Part shown: positions 1-7,892 of the stretch, one piece after another
Position numbering within the stretch: position 1 is the first letter of the stretch
Layout: every line of letters begins with the position of its first letter
Assembly: GCA_944372055.1 (NCBI GenBank)
Contig: CALVYF010000001.1
Location: 1-54,383 of the forward strand
Length of the DNA stretch: 54,383 nucleotides
Source: an uncultured Bacilli bacterium
GTDB lineage: Bacteria; Bacillota_I; Bacilli_A; RF39; UBA660
Direction: 5' to 3'
The notes under the pieces: model-generated
Told to the model about the DNA's origin: nothing
The model's input: only the letters and a program-made list of their open reading frames with translations
Database searches by the model: none
Position numbers and translations under genes: made by a program

Positions 1-29
1 GCAATAATCGCAACATTTCTCTTATTCAT
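1..29 (-). CDS. 5' end of an unidentified gene, cut by the window edge
   Basis: The minus strand has an ATG at 29-27 preceded by a good ribosome binding site (AGAGGTG, about 7 bases upstream) and reads MNKRNVAII before the window ends. An extended -10 promoter lies just upstream. Nine residues do not identify the product; a gene starting here is likely because start, ribosome binding site and promoter line up. Confidence 0.5.
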
Positions 30-58
30 ACTTCACACCTCTTCTTACGTCGCTCCCA

Positions 59-67
59 ATTATAGCA
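59..67 (-). promoter_or_regulatory. Extended -10 promoter for the gene leaving the window at its left edge
   Basis: On the minus strand the sequence reads TGCTATAAT, a perfect -10 box with the TG extension. No good -35 is visible at the usual distance, as expected for an extended -10 promoter. It sits about 30 bases upstream of the ATG at 29. Confidence 0.45.
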
Positions 68-144
68 TAAAACAAAATAAAATACTAGACATTTCTAATA
101 TTTTTATCAACAACAAAAACCACCCTAATCTTACATAATATAAC

Positions 145-750
145 TTAATTCTTTTTCTCTAACAAAATATTTCTAATTTTTTTATACAAATACCAAACAG
201 CCAATATAAAAAACAATATTTTAATAGGCGTCTTTAACCAAGTAATTTTAGCACTAACATATATCCAACCATTTCCTAAAGTATAACCTAAATAAACGAA
301 TAAAAATGTCCAAGGAATAGATCCAATAATTGTAAAAATTAAAAACTTAAAAAAAGGCATTCGCATAATACCAATAGGAAGAGAAATTAATGTACGAACA
401 ATCGGAAAATTACGTCCAATTAAAGCTCCAAGCATACCATACTTAGAAAACCAAGAATCACTTCTTTCCAAGTCTTCCTCTTTCATAAAAAAATATTTTC
501 CAAACTTTCGAATAAAAGACCTTCCTCCAAAATATCCCATAAAATAGATAACAATTGCGCAAAAAACACTGCCGATAAGTCCAATAAAAAAAGCCCCCCA
601 AAAAGAAAATATTCCTCTACTCGCTAAAATACCCCCTGTTGCTAAGATAGCTTCACTCGGAATAATAATGATAACTGCCTCTAATACCATTCCTAAAAAC
701 ATGCCAAAATAACCAAAGTTTTCTATCAAAGAAAAAACAAAATCTCCCAC
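145..750 (-). CDS. DedA family membrane protein
   Basis: A polytopic membrane protein of about 201 residues in the DedA/SNARE-associated family. DedA proteins are linked to lipid flippase activity and membrane homeostasis. Visible features are the N-terminal hydrophobic segment with P-S-E-A, a Gly-rich second segment (YFMGYFGGR), and the family signature around IGRNFPIVRT followed by GIMRM, then two further hydrophobic segments. The longest frame begins with TTG at 762, but a GTG at 750 has GGGTGA just upstream and is the more likely start. It lies about 30 bases downstream of the HAD phosphatase on the same strand and may share its transcript. Confidence 0.85.
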   Translation of the reverse strand: MGDFVFSLIENFGYFGMFLGMVLEAVIIIIPSEAILATGGILASRGIFSFWGAFFIGLIGSVFCAIVIYFMGYFGGRSFIRKFGKYFFMKEEDLERSDSWFSKYGMLGALIGRNFPIVRTLISLPIGIMRMPFFKFLIFTIIGSIPWTFLFVYLGYTLGNGWIYVSAKITWLKTPIKILFFILAVWYLYKKIRNILLEKKN

Positions 751-782
751 GAAATCACCCAATAAAGTATATGAAAAAAGAA

Positions 783-1469
783 TTAGTTTTTTTCTAATTC
801 TTCTATATATTCAAATAAAGTATTATAGCTCTTCTTATTTAGTTTATCCAACTCTTTACTATGATCTTTCATAATTGCACCCTGAAAAGAAGAAAGCATC
901 TCAAAATCATTCACACTATCCCCTATGACATATAAATCTTCTTTACAACAATCTGCATGAACTAAAACTTTTTCTAAGGCGTCTTTTTTATTAACAGAAT
1001 GATTCATAATATTAATATGTTCCATACTAAGATAAGTATAAAAACCCTCCATAGATAATTGATTAACTACTTTTTCAGCCTCTTTTCGTCTTTCACCAAT
1101 AATCCCAACAACTTTAACACAATCATCCATATTTCCCGTTGCATTATATCCATCATCCAAATAATAATCAAAATGATTCTCCTCTAAAATAGGCACAATT
1201 CTAACGATATCCTCTCTTGACAAAGGAACTGTTGAAAAACAATAATCCATAGAATCAAATATTTTAGCTCCATCTTGGCATATTAAATAATGATAAGGAA
1301 TATTAAACTGATTAAGCAATACTTTAATATCTGAATAATTTCTACCAGTAACAATACCAAATAAATTTCCCTGTTTCATAAATCGGCGAATGGCATCTAC
1401 ATTTTTCTTTACAACTTCTAAATCATCAACATACAAAGTTAAGTCAAAGTCGCTTGCAAGTATTTTCAT
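783..1469 (-). CDS. HAD-superfamily phosphatase, Cof type
   Basis: Cytosolic HAD hydrolase of about 228 residues, probably acting on phosphosugars or nucleotides. Motif I is DFDLTLY near the N-terminus (nucleophile Asp and acid Asp), motif II lies in GIVTGRN, and the C-terminal Mg-binding motif is GDSVNDFEML. The middle part fits a C2-type cap as in the Cof subfamily. An upstream in-frame ATG adds 11 residues, but the ATG at 1469 has GGATGTGAT at good spacing and starts directly with the family sequence, so I prefer it. The precise substrate cannot be read from sequence. It diverges from the tRNA-Gly gene. Confidence 0.85.
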   Translation of the reverse strand: MKILASDFDLTLYVDDLEVVKKNVDAIRRFMKQGNLFGIVTGRNYSDIKVLLNQFNIPYHYLICQDGAKIFDSMDYCFSTVPLSREDIVRIVPILEENHFDYYLDDGYNATGNMDDCVKVVGIIGERRKEAEKVVNQLSMEGFYTYLSMEHINIMNHSVNKKDALEKVLVHADCCKEDLYVIGDSVNDFEMLSSFQGAIMKDHSKELDKLNKKSYNTLFEYIEELEKN

Positions 1470-1520
1470 ACTATCACATCCTATAAATATTATATAAAAC
1501 AAAAAAAGAGAAAAAAAGTA

Positions 1521-1548
1521 TTGACAATGTTTCTATATCTGATATAAT
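1521..1548 (+). promoter_or_regulatory. Sigma-A type promoter of tRNA-Gly
   Basis: TTGACA at 1521-1526 and TATAAT at 1543-1548, both perfect consensus boxes with a 16-base spacer, 68 bases upstream of the tRNA. This is the strongest promoter match in the window, as expected for a stable RNA gene. Confidence 0.85.
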
Positions 1549-1616
1549 TGTAAATGTCTACTGATTAAGCGGACTGAACTTTAGTACTTACAGCTGAGGT
1601 TCAATAAACAATTTAT

Positions 1617-1690
1617 GCGGATGTAGTTTAATGGTAGAACCTCAGCCTTCCAAGCTGACTACGGGAGTTCGATTCTCCTCATCCGCTCCA
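1617..1690 (+). tRNA. tRNA-Gly (anticodon TCC)
   Basis: The acceptor arms GCGGATG and CATCCGC pair perfectly. The anticodon stem TCAGC/GCTGA encloses the loop CTTCCAA, giving anticodon TCC. The T arm is GGAGTTCGATTCTCC, and CCA is encoded at 1688-1690. It stands alone, with promoter upstream and terminator downstream. Confidence 0.96.
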
Positions 1691-1732
1691 GTGACGTTTC
1701 TGTTCGAACTTTTATGTTTGAACTTAACATAT

Positions 1733-1759
1733 AATCAATCCGTTTGGATTGATTTTTTT
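1733..1759 (+). terminator. Rho-independent terminator after tRNA-Gly
   Basis: A perfect 9-bp stem AATCAATCC / GGATTGATT with loop GTTT, followed by a run of T, lies 43 bases after the tRNA 3' end. Confidence 0.85.
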
Positions 1760-1879
1760 GTGTTCCGAACTACCGTAGAGCTTGGAAGTACATAGAAGTC
1801 ATTCTAAAGAAAGGATAACTATTAAAAGTCAATAGTAGTTTTACAAATTTTAATAGTTTGTTAAAAATTGGAAATTATC

Positions 1880-1913
1880 CCATACCAAAAAAATTTCACA
1901 CAAGTGAAATTTT
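1880..1913 (-). terminator. Terminator downstream of the phosphotransferase and IS110 remnant
   Basis: A 10-bp perfect stem (AAAATTTCAC / GTGAAATTTT, 1890-1913) with a 4-base loop is followed on the minus strand by a run of T. It lies just downstream of the transposase remnant and would end minus-strand transcripts coming from 3082. Confidence 0.7.
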
Positions 1914-1931
1914 GAAATCATCAAGGCTTGA

Positions 1932-2051
1932 TTATTTAAATAAAGACGAATCAAAAGCACTGCCGATTTTTTTTAAAGAATAAATAATTCTAATGAGTTT
2001 TTTACAAGCATGAGATAGAGCGACTCTATGGCATTTACCTTCAGAACGTTT
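1932..2051 (-). pseudogene. IS110-family transposase, C-terminal remnant
   Basis: About 39 codons on the minus strand read KRSEGKCHRVAL, then HACKKLIRIIYSLKK, then a stop at 1932. This is the pattern of the extreme C-terminus of IS110/IS116/IS902 transposases (E-G-K, then A-x-K-K-L-x-R-I-I-Y). There is no start and a stop lies directly upstream, so only the tail survives. The adjacent phosphotransferase gene occupies the space where the rest of the transposase should be. A matching N-terminal remnant lies at 4531 on the opposite strand. Confidence 0.7.
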
Positions 2052-2056
2052 TTAGA

Positions 2057-3082
2057 CTAATTATCCCACATTTCAACATTATCATTGTTACCAATAACAC
2101 TATTCCAAAAATCAGGGGTACTAAAACTTAATCCCTTTTCACTTTCAGCTAACCAAAAAGCATCCTCCTCTGACATTTCACAAAGACTAGCTAAATAACT
2201 TACTTGTAATATTCCCATTGCATTAGCAAGATCATAAAATAAAGGAAAACACTTCAATTCATAATCTGTTAATTTATTATATTTCCGATATTCATCTAAT
2301 ATCATCTTTGTACTTTCTATTGTTTTATCTTTATTATCAGGATTTAAACATAAATTACAAGATGTTACTGCTAAATCTACAATTCTAGGTAAATAATTAG
2401 AAACCGCAAAATCAATTATCCATAATTTACCATTATTATCCTTCATTACATTTGAACTAATAATATCTCCATGAACAAAACTTGATGGTAATTTATCTAA
2501 CTTAACATCGTTAAATCTCTGATATATTTTATCAAAAATTTCTTTATATTTATTATCCAAATACTTTCCTTTCTCATAATACGCTTTAGAAAAATTAATT
2601 ATTGCCCATTTATCATAAATAAAATCTGATTCTAATTTAGCTTCATGTATTTTTACCATCTGAGAAATAATATTTCTTATCTCTTCTTCTGTAGGTATTT
2701 CATTTAAATCGTAAAAACTTTTACCATCAACGTATTCAAATACACATAATCTAAAAGTAACATTGTCTAAACTAATCTCACATAATATATCATTATTACA
2801 TTTATATACCTTTGGAGTATTAATATCTAATGTATTTGCTAGTTCTATCCTATCAATATACAATTTTACATCTGAAGAAGTTCTTTCTTTATTAAATATT
2901 TTTATACACCACTTTCCATTTTCAGTTGCTAATATAAAATTAAAATCTTCATATCCAACTAAAATAACTTCATCAGATATGTATTTACCAAGATTATATT
3001 TTTTACATATTAATTTTGACAATTCAGACAAATCCGATTTTAAATCTATTCTACCATAAAATTCTTCAATATTAGTTTCCAT
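2057..3082 (-). CDS. Aminoglycoside phosphotransferase-family (APH/choline kinase fold) protein
   Basis: A kinase-fold small-molecule phosphotransferase of about 341 residues. The catalytic loop is FVHGDIISSNVM (H-G-D-x4-N) and the metal-binding Asp is in LWIIDFAVSN; the N-lobe Lys is probably the one in GKWCIKIF. The family phosphorylates choline, homoserine, sugars or antibiotics; the substrate cannot be read here, and resistance should not be assumed. A TTG-initiated frame adds 7 residues, but the ATG at 3082 has AAGGTAAGG at suitable spacing. It starts 27 bases after the end of the broken DUF1016 gene, so the two were probably co-transcribed. Confidence 0.75.
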   Translation of the reverse strand: METNIEEFYGRIDLKSDLSELSKLICKKYNLGKYISDEVILVGYEDFNFILATENGKWCIKIFNKERTSSDVKLYIDRIELANTLDINTPKVYKCNNDILCEISLDNVTFRLCVFEYVDGKSFYDLNEIPTEEEIRNIISQMVKIHEAKLESDFIYDKWAIINFSKAYYEKGKYLDNKYKEIFDKIYQRFNDVKLDKLPSSFVHGDIISSNVMKDNNGKLWIIDFAVSNYLPRIVDLAVTSCNLCLNPDNKDKTIESTKMILDEYRKYNKLTDYELKCFPLFYDLANAMGILQVSYLASLCEMSEEDAFWLAESEKGLSFSTPDFWNSVIGNNDNVEMWDN

Positions 3083-3109
3083 TATGATTACCTTACCTTT
3101 CAAGAAAAT

Positions 3110-4104
3110 TTATTCATTATTTTCAATTAATGATTTCATTTCTTTTAATTTCATTTCTAATAATTTCTTATCAATCAATTTTAATTTATATTCAGAAATT
3201 AAAGTTTGAGACATATTTTTACTTAATGAATATTCCACAACATCTTTATCTTTTGAACTACATAAAATAATACCAACACTAGGATTTTCTTGTTCTTTTT
3301 TAACATCTCTATCTAATGCTTCTAAATATAAATTCATTTTTCCTAAATATTCCGCCTTAAATTCCCCTAGTTTTAATTCAAATGCCACTAAACAAGATAA
3401 CTCTCTATTGTAAAAAAGCAAGTCAATGAAAAAATCGTGGTTTCCAACCTGAACTCTATACTCATCTCCAATAAAAGTAAAATCTTTACCAACTTCTAAT
3501 ATAAAATCTTTTAAATTTTTAATAATAGCATTTTTTAAATCTTTTTCCGAAAATTCGTTAGGTAAATCTAAAAATTCTAAACTATAAGTATCTAAAATTC
3601 TTGTATTAGGATAATCATCTTCATCAATAGTCTTCGTCACTGTTGGCAGTTGCTTACCATCAGAAAGCATGTATCTTTCATAATATAATGAAGTAATTTG
3701 TCTATCTAATTCGCGTTTAGAATAATTATTTCTAATAGATAATTGTAAATAAAAATGTCTTTTTTCTTTGGTTTTAGCACCGCTTAAAATAAGTAAATTA
3801 TTTGTCCATGACAATTGCGTCACCAGTGGTGTCGCAATCTCATCATCTTTATAAGTACTATAAAATTGTACCATTCTTTCTATATTTCTTTTGGTAAAAC
3901 CTTTAATAGCAGGATAATTATTTTTCATAAAATCTGCTGCTTTAGTTGTAATTTTATCACCATATCCACTTTTTTCTTTTAATTCATATAAAATTTACCA
4001 ACTTCTAAATAAAGTAAAACCATTTCTTCATTTACTTTTTTATAAGCATTATTTTTCCTTTTTTCAATCATTTCAATAATTTGATTAAAATTAATGTCTA
4101 ACAT
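3110..4104 (-). pseudogene. DUF1016/YhcG-family PD-(D/E)XK nuclease, frameshifted
   Basis: Two frames together give one DUF1016 protein of about 331 residues. The 5' part starts at ATG 4104 (AAAGGA upstream) and reads DUF1016_N sequence (AYKKVNEEMVLLYLEVGKF) until a stop at 3979. The other frame supplies YELKEKSGYGDK, then the intact remainder with NNYPAIKGFTKRN and the nuclease core (GNHDFFIDLLFYN, then CLVAFELKLGEF). A one-base deletion near 3990, next to TTTTA, explains the break. The 272-codon C-terminal frame could still be translated from an internal ATG at 3928. YhcG proteins are associated with defence and restriction loci. It may be a true pseudogene or a sequence error. Confidence 0.85.
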
Positions 4105-4152
4105 ATAAAAAGTTCCTTTCTTGTTTTAGCATTATTTGTTTGATATACCAAC

Positions 4153-4407
4153 TTAATCGTTATCTATAATTACGTATATTTTGTCTCTAGCAATACAAAT
4201 GTTATCTTTTACAATGTAACACTCAACATAATGTGGACCATAAAAATTCGTCGTTTCGTTTTTTTTCGATGTTCCTTTGATTATTTGGCTTCTTATACAA
4301 TTTCTCTTAATTGCTTCTGCACCTACATTTCTAACTTTCCAATAAATGGAATAGGGCTTGTTAATATTTATATTATCGATAAAAAATTTTAATTTTCTAT
4401 TTTCATA
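4153..4407 (-). pseudogene. Remnant of an AGS-C sensor domain (CBASS-associated)
   Basis: Eighty-four codons without a start read PYSIYWKVRNVG, then AIKRNCIR, then NFYGPHYVECYIVKDN, then CIARDKIYVII, ending at a stop at 4153. The order W-K-V-R-N-x-G, R-N, H-Y-V-E-C-Y and A-R-D-x-I matches the adenylyl/guanylyl and SMODS C-terminal sensor domain that I know from CD-NTase (CBASS) loci. A stop precedes the fragment, and neither a nucleotidyltransferase nor an effector survives nearby. Domain recognition is from memory of the motif pattern. Confidence 0.6.
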
Positions 4408-4530
4408 TTAATTCATAACATCCAAATTCCTAATAGAAAATATGTATTCTAATAACGAGGTTGTTGTAAGCTAGAGTTGTCGTTGCCAATTATATTTCAC
4501 AAAAATTTAATCAGAAAGGTAGTGCCATCT

Positions 4531-4650
4531 ATGACGAATTCTTTGTTTATCGGTATTGATGTTTCTCTTCAATCTAATCAAATTCGTGTTTGAATTTTGA
4601 TCAACACAAGTTCTTGAATTAATATATTTTCTAATAATGCTTCCCATATT
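4531..4650 (+). pseudogene. IS110-family transposase, N-terminal remnant
   Basis: An ATG at 4531 with AAAGGT upstream reads MTNSLFIGIDVSLQSNQIRV before a stop. FIGIDVS is the first catalytic-Asp motif of the DEDD (RuvC-like) domain that opens IS110 transposases. The next frame continues with NFDQHKFLN and then the original frame with FSNNASH, which resembles the usual continuation, so at least one frameshift has occurred. No further transposase sequence is visible. It points away from the C-terminal remnant at 1932-2051. Confidence 0.6.
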
Positions 4651-5033
4651 ACATTTATATCCTTTTACTCTATTTATCTAGATTTATATAATAAAATCAT
4701 TAACCCAAATGAATCACGGAACAAATAAAATCTAATAATCCGCCTATAATTATAATAACATATACTTATTATAAACAAAATGAATTTTCAAATTTTTGTG
4801 CTACTACTATTAGTTTTTTGTTCTAGATATAAAACATATAATAATTCTAATGTTAATCCATCAAGAGTAACCAAAAATATATTATCAAGCTCAAATTCTT
4901 TTACTAGTAAAACCGAAATCCTTTTTGTTATACTTAAATCTATTATTTAAATTTCTATTAAGTAATAAATCTTTTTATGTTATGATATAAGTATATAAAT
5001 AATGTATAAAAGAATTTTTAAGGAGAAAACAAA
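4651..5033 (+). other. Gene-poor AT-rich stretch before the YbaK-like gene
   Basis: I see no intact gene here. On the minus strand around 4790-4945 there is a frame of roughly 50 codons without a start (it contains ELDNIFLVTLDGL), probably another gene remnant, which I cannot assign. The last 50 bases contain AT-rich -10-like sequence and AAGGAG for the gene starting at 5034. Confidence 0.4.
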
Positions 5034-5582
5034 ATGAATATAGGAAATTTACAATTTAATCCAATAATTGAAAATCCAAATTTGGTACCTAGTTGCATCT
5101 ATAATTTTGTTAATAAATGGAATAATGAATCTGAAAAAAACAAATTTCTTGTAGCAGAAATTAATCCTGAATTTGCAGATGGTAATAAATTGTGTGATGA
5201 ATACGATATAGATAAAAAAATAGGATTTAATTGTTTAATAGTAGAATGTAAAAGAAATAAAACAATAAAGTATTGTGCCTTAATAGTTCCTATTGGATAT
5301 AAATATAATATGGGAAGCGTTATTAGAAAATATACTAATTCAAGAGTAGTATCAGTTGCTCCACTAGCATATGTTTTAGATAAAACCGAAATGGAATTTG
5401 GCAGTATTACTCCAATAGGATTACCTAGTGAATGGAAAATCTTAGTTGATTCACTTATTAAAGAACGTGAAAACATAATAATTGGAGGAGGATTAGTAAA
5501 ATCTAAAATTTCTTTGCCCACAGAATTATTTTTAAAGCTACCAAATGTTGAAATCGTTGATGGAATTGCTAAACAAATTTAG
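5034..5582 (+). CDS. YbaK/EbsC-type aminoacyl-tRNA deacylase domain protein
   Basis: A 182-residue protein whose second half matches the YbaK/prolyl-tRNA editing fold: VIRKYTNSRVVSVAP, then MEFGSITPIGLPSEW, then a GGG-containing strand and LPNVEIVDGIAKQI. Family members hydrolyse mischarged tRNAs such as Cys-tRNA(Pro) or related substrates. The first 60 residues are less typical, and the preferred substrate is not predictable. The start is supported by AAGGAG seven bases upstream. It is monocistronic and lies between degraded genes on the other strand, yet is itself fully open. Confidence 0.75.
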   Translation: MNIGNLQFNPIIENPNLVPSCIYNFVNKWNNESEKNKFLVAEINPEFADGNKLCDEYDIDKKIGFNCLIVECKRNKTIKYCALIVPIGYKYNMGSVIRKYTNSRVVSVAPLAYVLDKTEMEFGSITPIGLPSEWKILVDSLIKERENIIIGGGLVKSKISLPTELFLKLPNVEIVDGIAKQI

Positions 5583-5622
5583 TATTAATTATAAAATATA
5601 AAGGATGCTGTAGAAAATAAAA

Positions 5623-5880
5623 TCAACAGTGTATTTTTTTAACTTTTTTTCTTATTATTTCATTATCGGAATAGAATTTATATACAGAACTTCCATACAT
5701 TCTTCCAAAACGTTTTCCTGTTACAGTACCGATATTAGTTTCTTGAATTAATTTACAAATATTTTCTAAGTCTTAACTAGACAGAATAAGTTTATCTGAT
5801 TGATAGACAATAATTTAATTTGTTTTGCTACCTGTTAAAGCATCAAAATTAAATACATAAATTTTCATACCATATTCCAT
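5623..5880 (-). pseudogene. Unidentified small gene broken by two in-frame stops
   Basis: A single frame of 86 codons starts at ATG 5880, with GGGGGAG close upstream, and ends at TGA 5623, but it contains two internal TAA codons. It reads MKIYVFNFDALTGSKT, then DLENICKLIQETNIGTVTG, then GRMYGSSVYKFYSDNEI. The steady protein-like composition across both stops argues that this was one gene. I do not recognise the family. Confidence 0.5.
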
Positions 5881-5955
5881 AACTCCCCCATTTTTATCAT
5901 TCTCATATTACTACCACATAAAAACCATGTCATACTTAAGAAAAAAATTCTTTCA

Positions 5956-5984
5956 TTGCTTTTCAAATAAAAAAACAGTATACT
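5956..5984 (+). promoter_or_regulatory. Putative promoter of the serpin gene
   Basis: TTGCTT at 5956-5961 and TATACT at 5979-5984 with a 17-base spacer lie about 70 bases upstream of the serpin start. Confidence 0.5.
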
Positions 5985-6055
5985 ATAACTAAATAGAATA
6001 AGGAGTTATAGCTTGAGGAAAACAATGTTTATTACAAAAAAAGGAGAAAGAAAAA

Positions 6056-7579
6056 ATGAAAAAAAATAAGAAAAAAATCATTATTATAAGTCTAGTAATA
6101 ATTATCATTGCAGTAGCAGGTGCCATATTTTTATGTATAACAATAAATAACAAAGAAGAAAAAGAAATACAAATAAAACCAAAGGAAAAAAAATCAGCAT
6201 ATAGAATATCTGGAAATGAATTACAAGCCTTTGATTTATACTTTTTACAATTAGAAAATGAAAAAGTAAATAAACTATATAGCCCTCTATCAATAAAATA
6301 TGCTTTGGAAATGCTTAAAGAAGGAGCAAAAGAAAATTCAAAAAGCCAAATTGATAGTGTAATCGGAGACTATGAATCCAAAAAATATCCAAATAACGAA
6401 CATATGTCATTTGCAAATGCTATGTTCATTAAAACAGCTTACAAAGATACAATAAAAAAAGAATACACAAACAATTTAAAAAAGAAATACAACGCCGAAA
6501 TTATTTATGACTCTTTTGAAACAACAGATAATTTAAATACCTGGGTTAGTAATAAAACCTTTAACTTAATCAATAATTTATTTGATGACATATCTGGACA
6601 AGATTTTATCTTAGTCAATGCCTTAGCAATCAACATGGAATGGAAAAAACCAATACAAGCAACTGTTGATAATTATAAAGATAGCTATAGTGTAAGTTAT
6701 GCTCATGAAAAATTTAGCACTTACGTTCCCTTAATTGAAGCTGATAATTATAGTTCTGTTGCTTTTGACAATAATACAATAGAAGCAAAAACGGTGGAAA
6801 TAGGTGCAGCTGTTAATAATTATGACATTATTAGTGAACTTGGCGAAGATAATATAAGAACAACAGTTAAAGCAGAATATGAAAAATGGTTAGCAAAAGG
6901 TGGATGTGGAAATGATCCTGATCCTGATACATATATAGATACATATATTGAAGAGTTGGACTCTAATTATAAAAAAGTTGATACATCTACTGATTTCTTA
7001 TTCCATGATAATGAAAATGTAAAAGCTTTCGCTAAAGATTTAAAGGAATATAATGGAACTACTCTACAATATATTGGTATAATGCCTAAAAACGTTAGTT
7101 TAGATAGTTATATAGATGATATTAATGCTTTAAAAGTTAATACTATTATTAATAGTTTAAAAGATATAAAGGCAGAAAACTTTAAAGAAGGTGTAATAAC
7201 CAAAATAACAGGCTTCATTCCCCTATTTAAATTCGATTACGAATTAAAACTAATGGAAGATTTAAAACAATTAGGAATTACAGATGTATTTAATATTAAT
7301 AAGTCAAATTTATCAGGAATCGTAAAAAACGGTCCAATGGCTATTAATAAAGTAACTCATAAAGCAAACATCGAATTTTCAAATGAAGGTATTAAAGCAG
7401 CGGCAGCAACACAAATGGGTGGACTAGGATCAACAAGTTGTGGATTTGAATACCTATACGATGTACCTGTAGAAACCATAGACTTAACTTTTGATAAGCC
7501 ATACTTATTCCTAATTCGAGATAAAGATACTGGAGAAATTTGGTTTATAGGTACTGTTTATAATCCTACAACAAAGTAA
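6056..7579 (+). CDS. Serpin-family serine protease inhibitor, membrane-anchored
   Basis: Extracytoplasmic serpin of 507 residues. A Lys-rich N-terminus is followed by one hydrophobic segment (about residues 8-29); there is no lipobox, so it is probably an uncleaved anchor. Serpin landmarks are LYSPLSIKYALEML (helix B), FILVNALAINMEWKKP, and the C-terminal FDKPYLFLIRDKDTGEIWFIGTVYNP. The reactive-loop hinge near residues 443-453 is NEGIKAAAATQ, with the run of Ala expected of inhibitory serpins, although P14 is Ile rather than Thr or Ser. Counting from the hinge puts P1 near Ser459. It is about 100 residues longer than a minimal serpin, mostly through an anchor and a poorly conserved stretch around 255-325. 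AAGGAG precedes the start. Host or microbial protease inhibition is inference. Confidence 0.9.
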   Translation: MKKNKKKIIIISLVIIIIAVAGAIFLCITINNKEEKEIQIKPKEKKSAYRISGNELQAFDLYFLQLENEKVNKLYSPLSIKYALEMLKEGAKENSKSQIDSVIGDYESKKYPNNEHMSFANAMFIKTAYKDTIKKEYTNNLKKKYNAEIIYDSFETTDNLNTWVSNKTFNLINNLFDDISGQDFILVNALAINMEWKKPIQATVDNYKDSYSVSYAHEKFSTYVPLIEADNYSSVAFDNNTIEAKTVEIGAAVNNYDIISELGEDNIRTTVKAEYEKWLAKGGCGNDPDPDTYIDTYIEELDSNYKKVDTSTDFLFHDNENVKAFAKDLKEYNGTTLQYIGIMPKNVSLDSYIDDINALKVNTIINSLKDIKAENFKEGVITKITGFIPLFKFDYELKLMEDLKQLGITDVFNINKSNLSGIVKNGPMAINKVTHKANIEFSNEGIKAAAATQMGGLGSTSCGFEYLYDVPVETIDLTFDKPYLFLIRDKDTGEIWFIGTVYNPTTK

Positions 7580-7583
7580 TCAA

Positions 7584-7620
7584 AAAAGAATTTAGTATAA
7601 AAAGCTAAATTCTTTTATTT
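7584..7620 (+). terminator. Rho-independent terminator after the serpin gene
   Basis: A 12-bp stem AAAAGAATTTAG / CTAAATTCTTTT with a 9-base loop and a T-rich tail begins 5 bases after the stop codon. A second palindrome, ACAGACTCAGAGTCTGT at 7702-7718 followed by T, could act as a back-up. Confidence 0.8.
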
Positions 7621-7668
7621 TAAAAATCTGCCCGTAATAAAATAAAAAGAAATAAAGAGATTTTTATT

Positions 7669-7860
7669 ATGGAAAAAAATACCAATGGGAAAAATTTATT
7701 TACAGACTCAGAGTCTGTTTTTTATTTTCTCAAACAATTTAAAGATTGAACAACAAGAGAACGATTTCTTTCTTTTAGACAAATACTGATAACTAAACAC
7801 AGAAAAGCTAACACACTAAAAACCATTCTACAACACCTATCCTCTAAACTACATTATTAA
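7669..7860 (+). pseudogene. Possible short broken ORF
   Basis: A 64-codon frame from ATG 7669 to TAA 7858 is interrupted by one TGA at 7747. It reads NLFTDSESVFYFLKQFKD before and RERFLSFRQILITKHRKA after the stop. No family is recognised, there is no convincing ribosome binding site, and a terminator-like palindrome lies inside it. It may be a remnant of a mobile element or chance. Confidence 0.25.
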
Positions 7861-7892
7861 TATATATCGCTGAAATTTATACCAAAATACCG

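Noticed and set aside
1617-1690. Integration site (att) at tRNA-Gly
   Set aside because: An island-like region follows, but I find no second copy of the tRNA 3' end and no integrase gene.
2763-3059. 98-codon ORF on plus opposite the phosphotransferase
   Set aside because: Antisense shadow of a gene with clear kinase motifs.
2057-3082. Aminoglycoside resistance gene
   Set aside because: Only the general APH fold motifs are visible; nothing ties it to an antibiotic substrate.
4105-4530. IS110 bridge RNA upstream of the transposase head
   Set aside because: IS110 elements encode a guide RNA in this position, but most of the stretch is the AGS-C remnant and I see no convincing fold in the last 90 bases.
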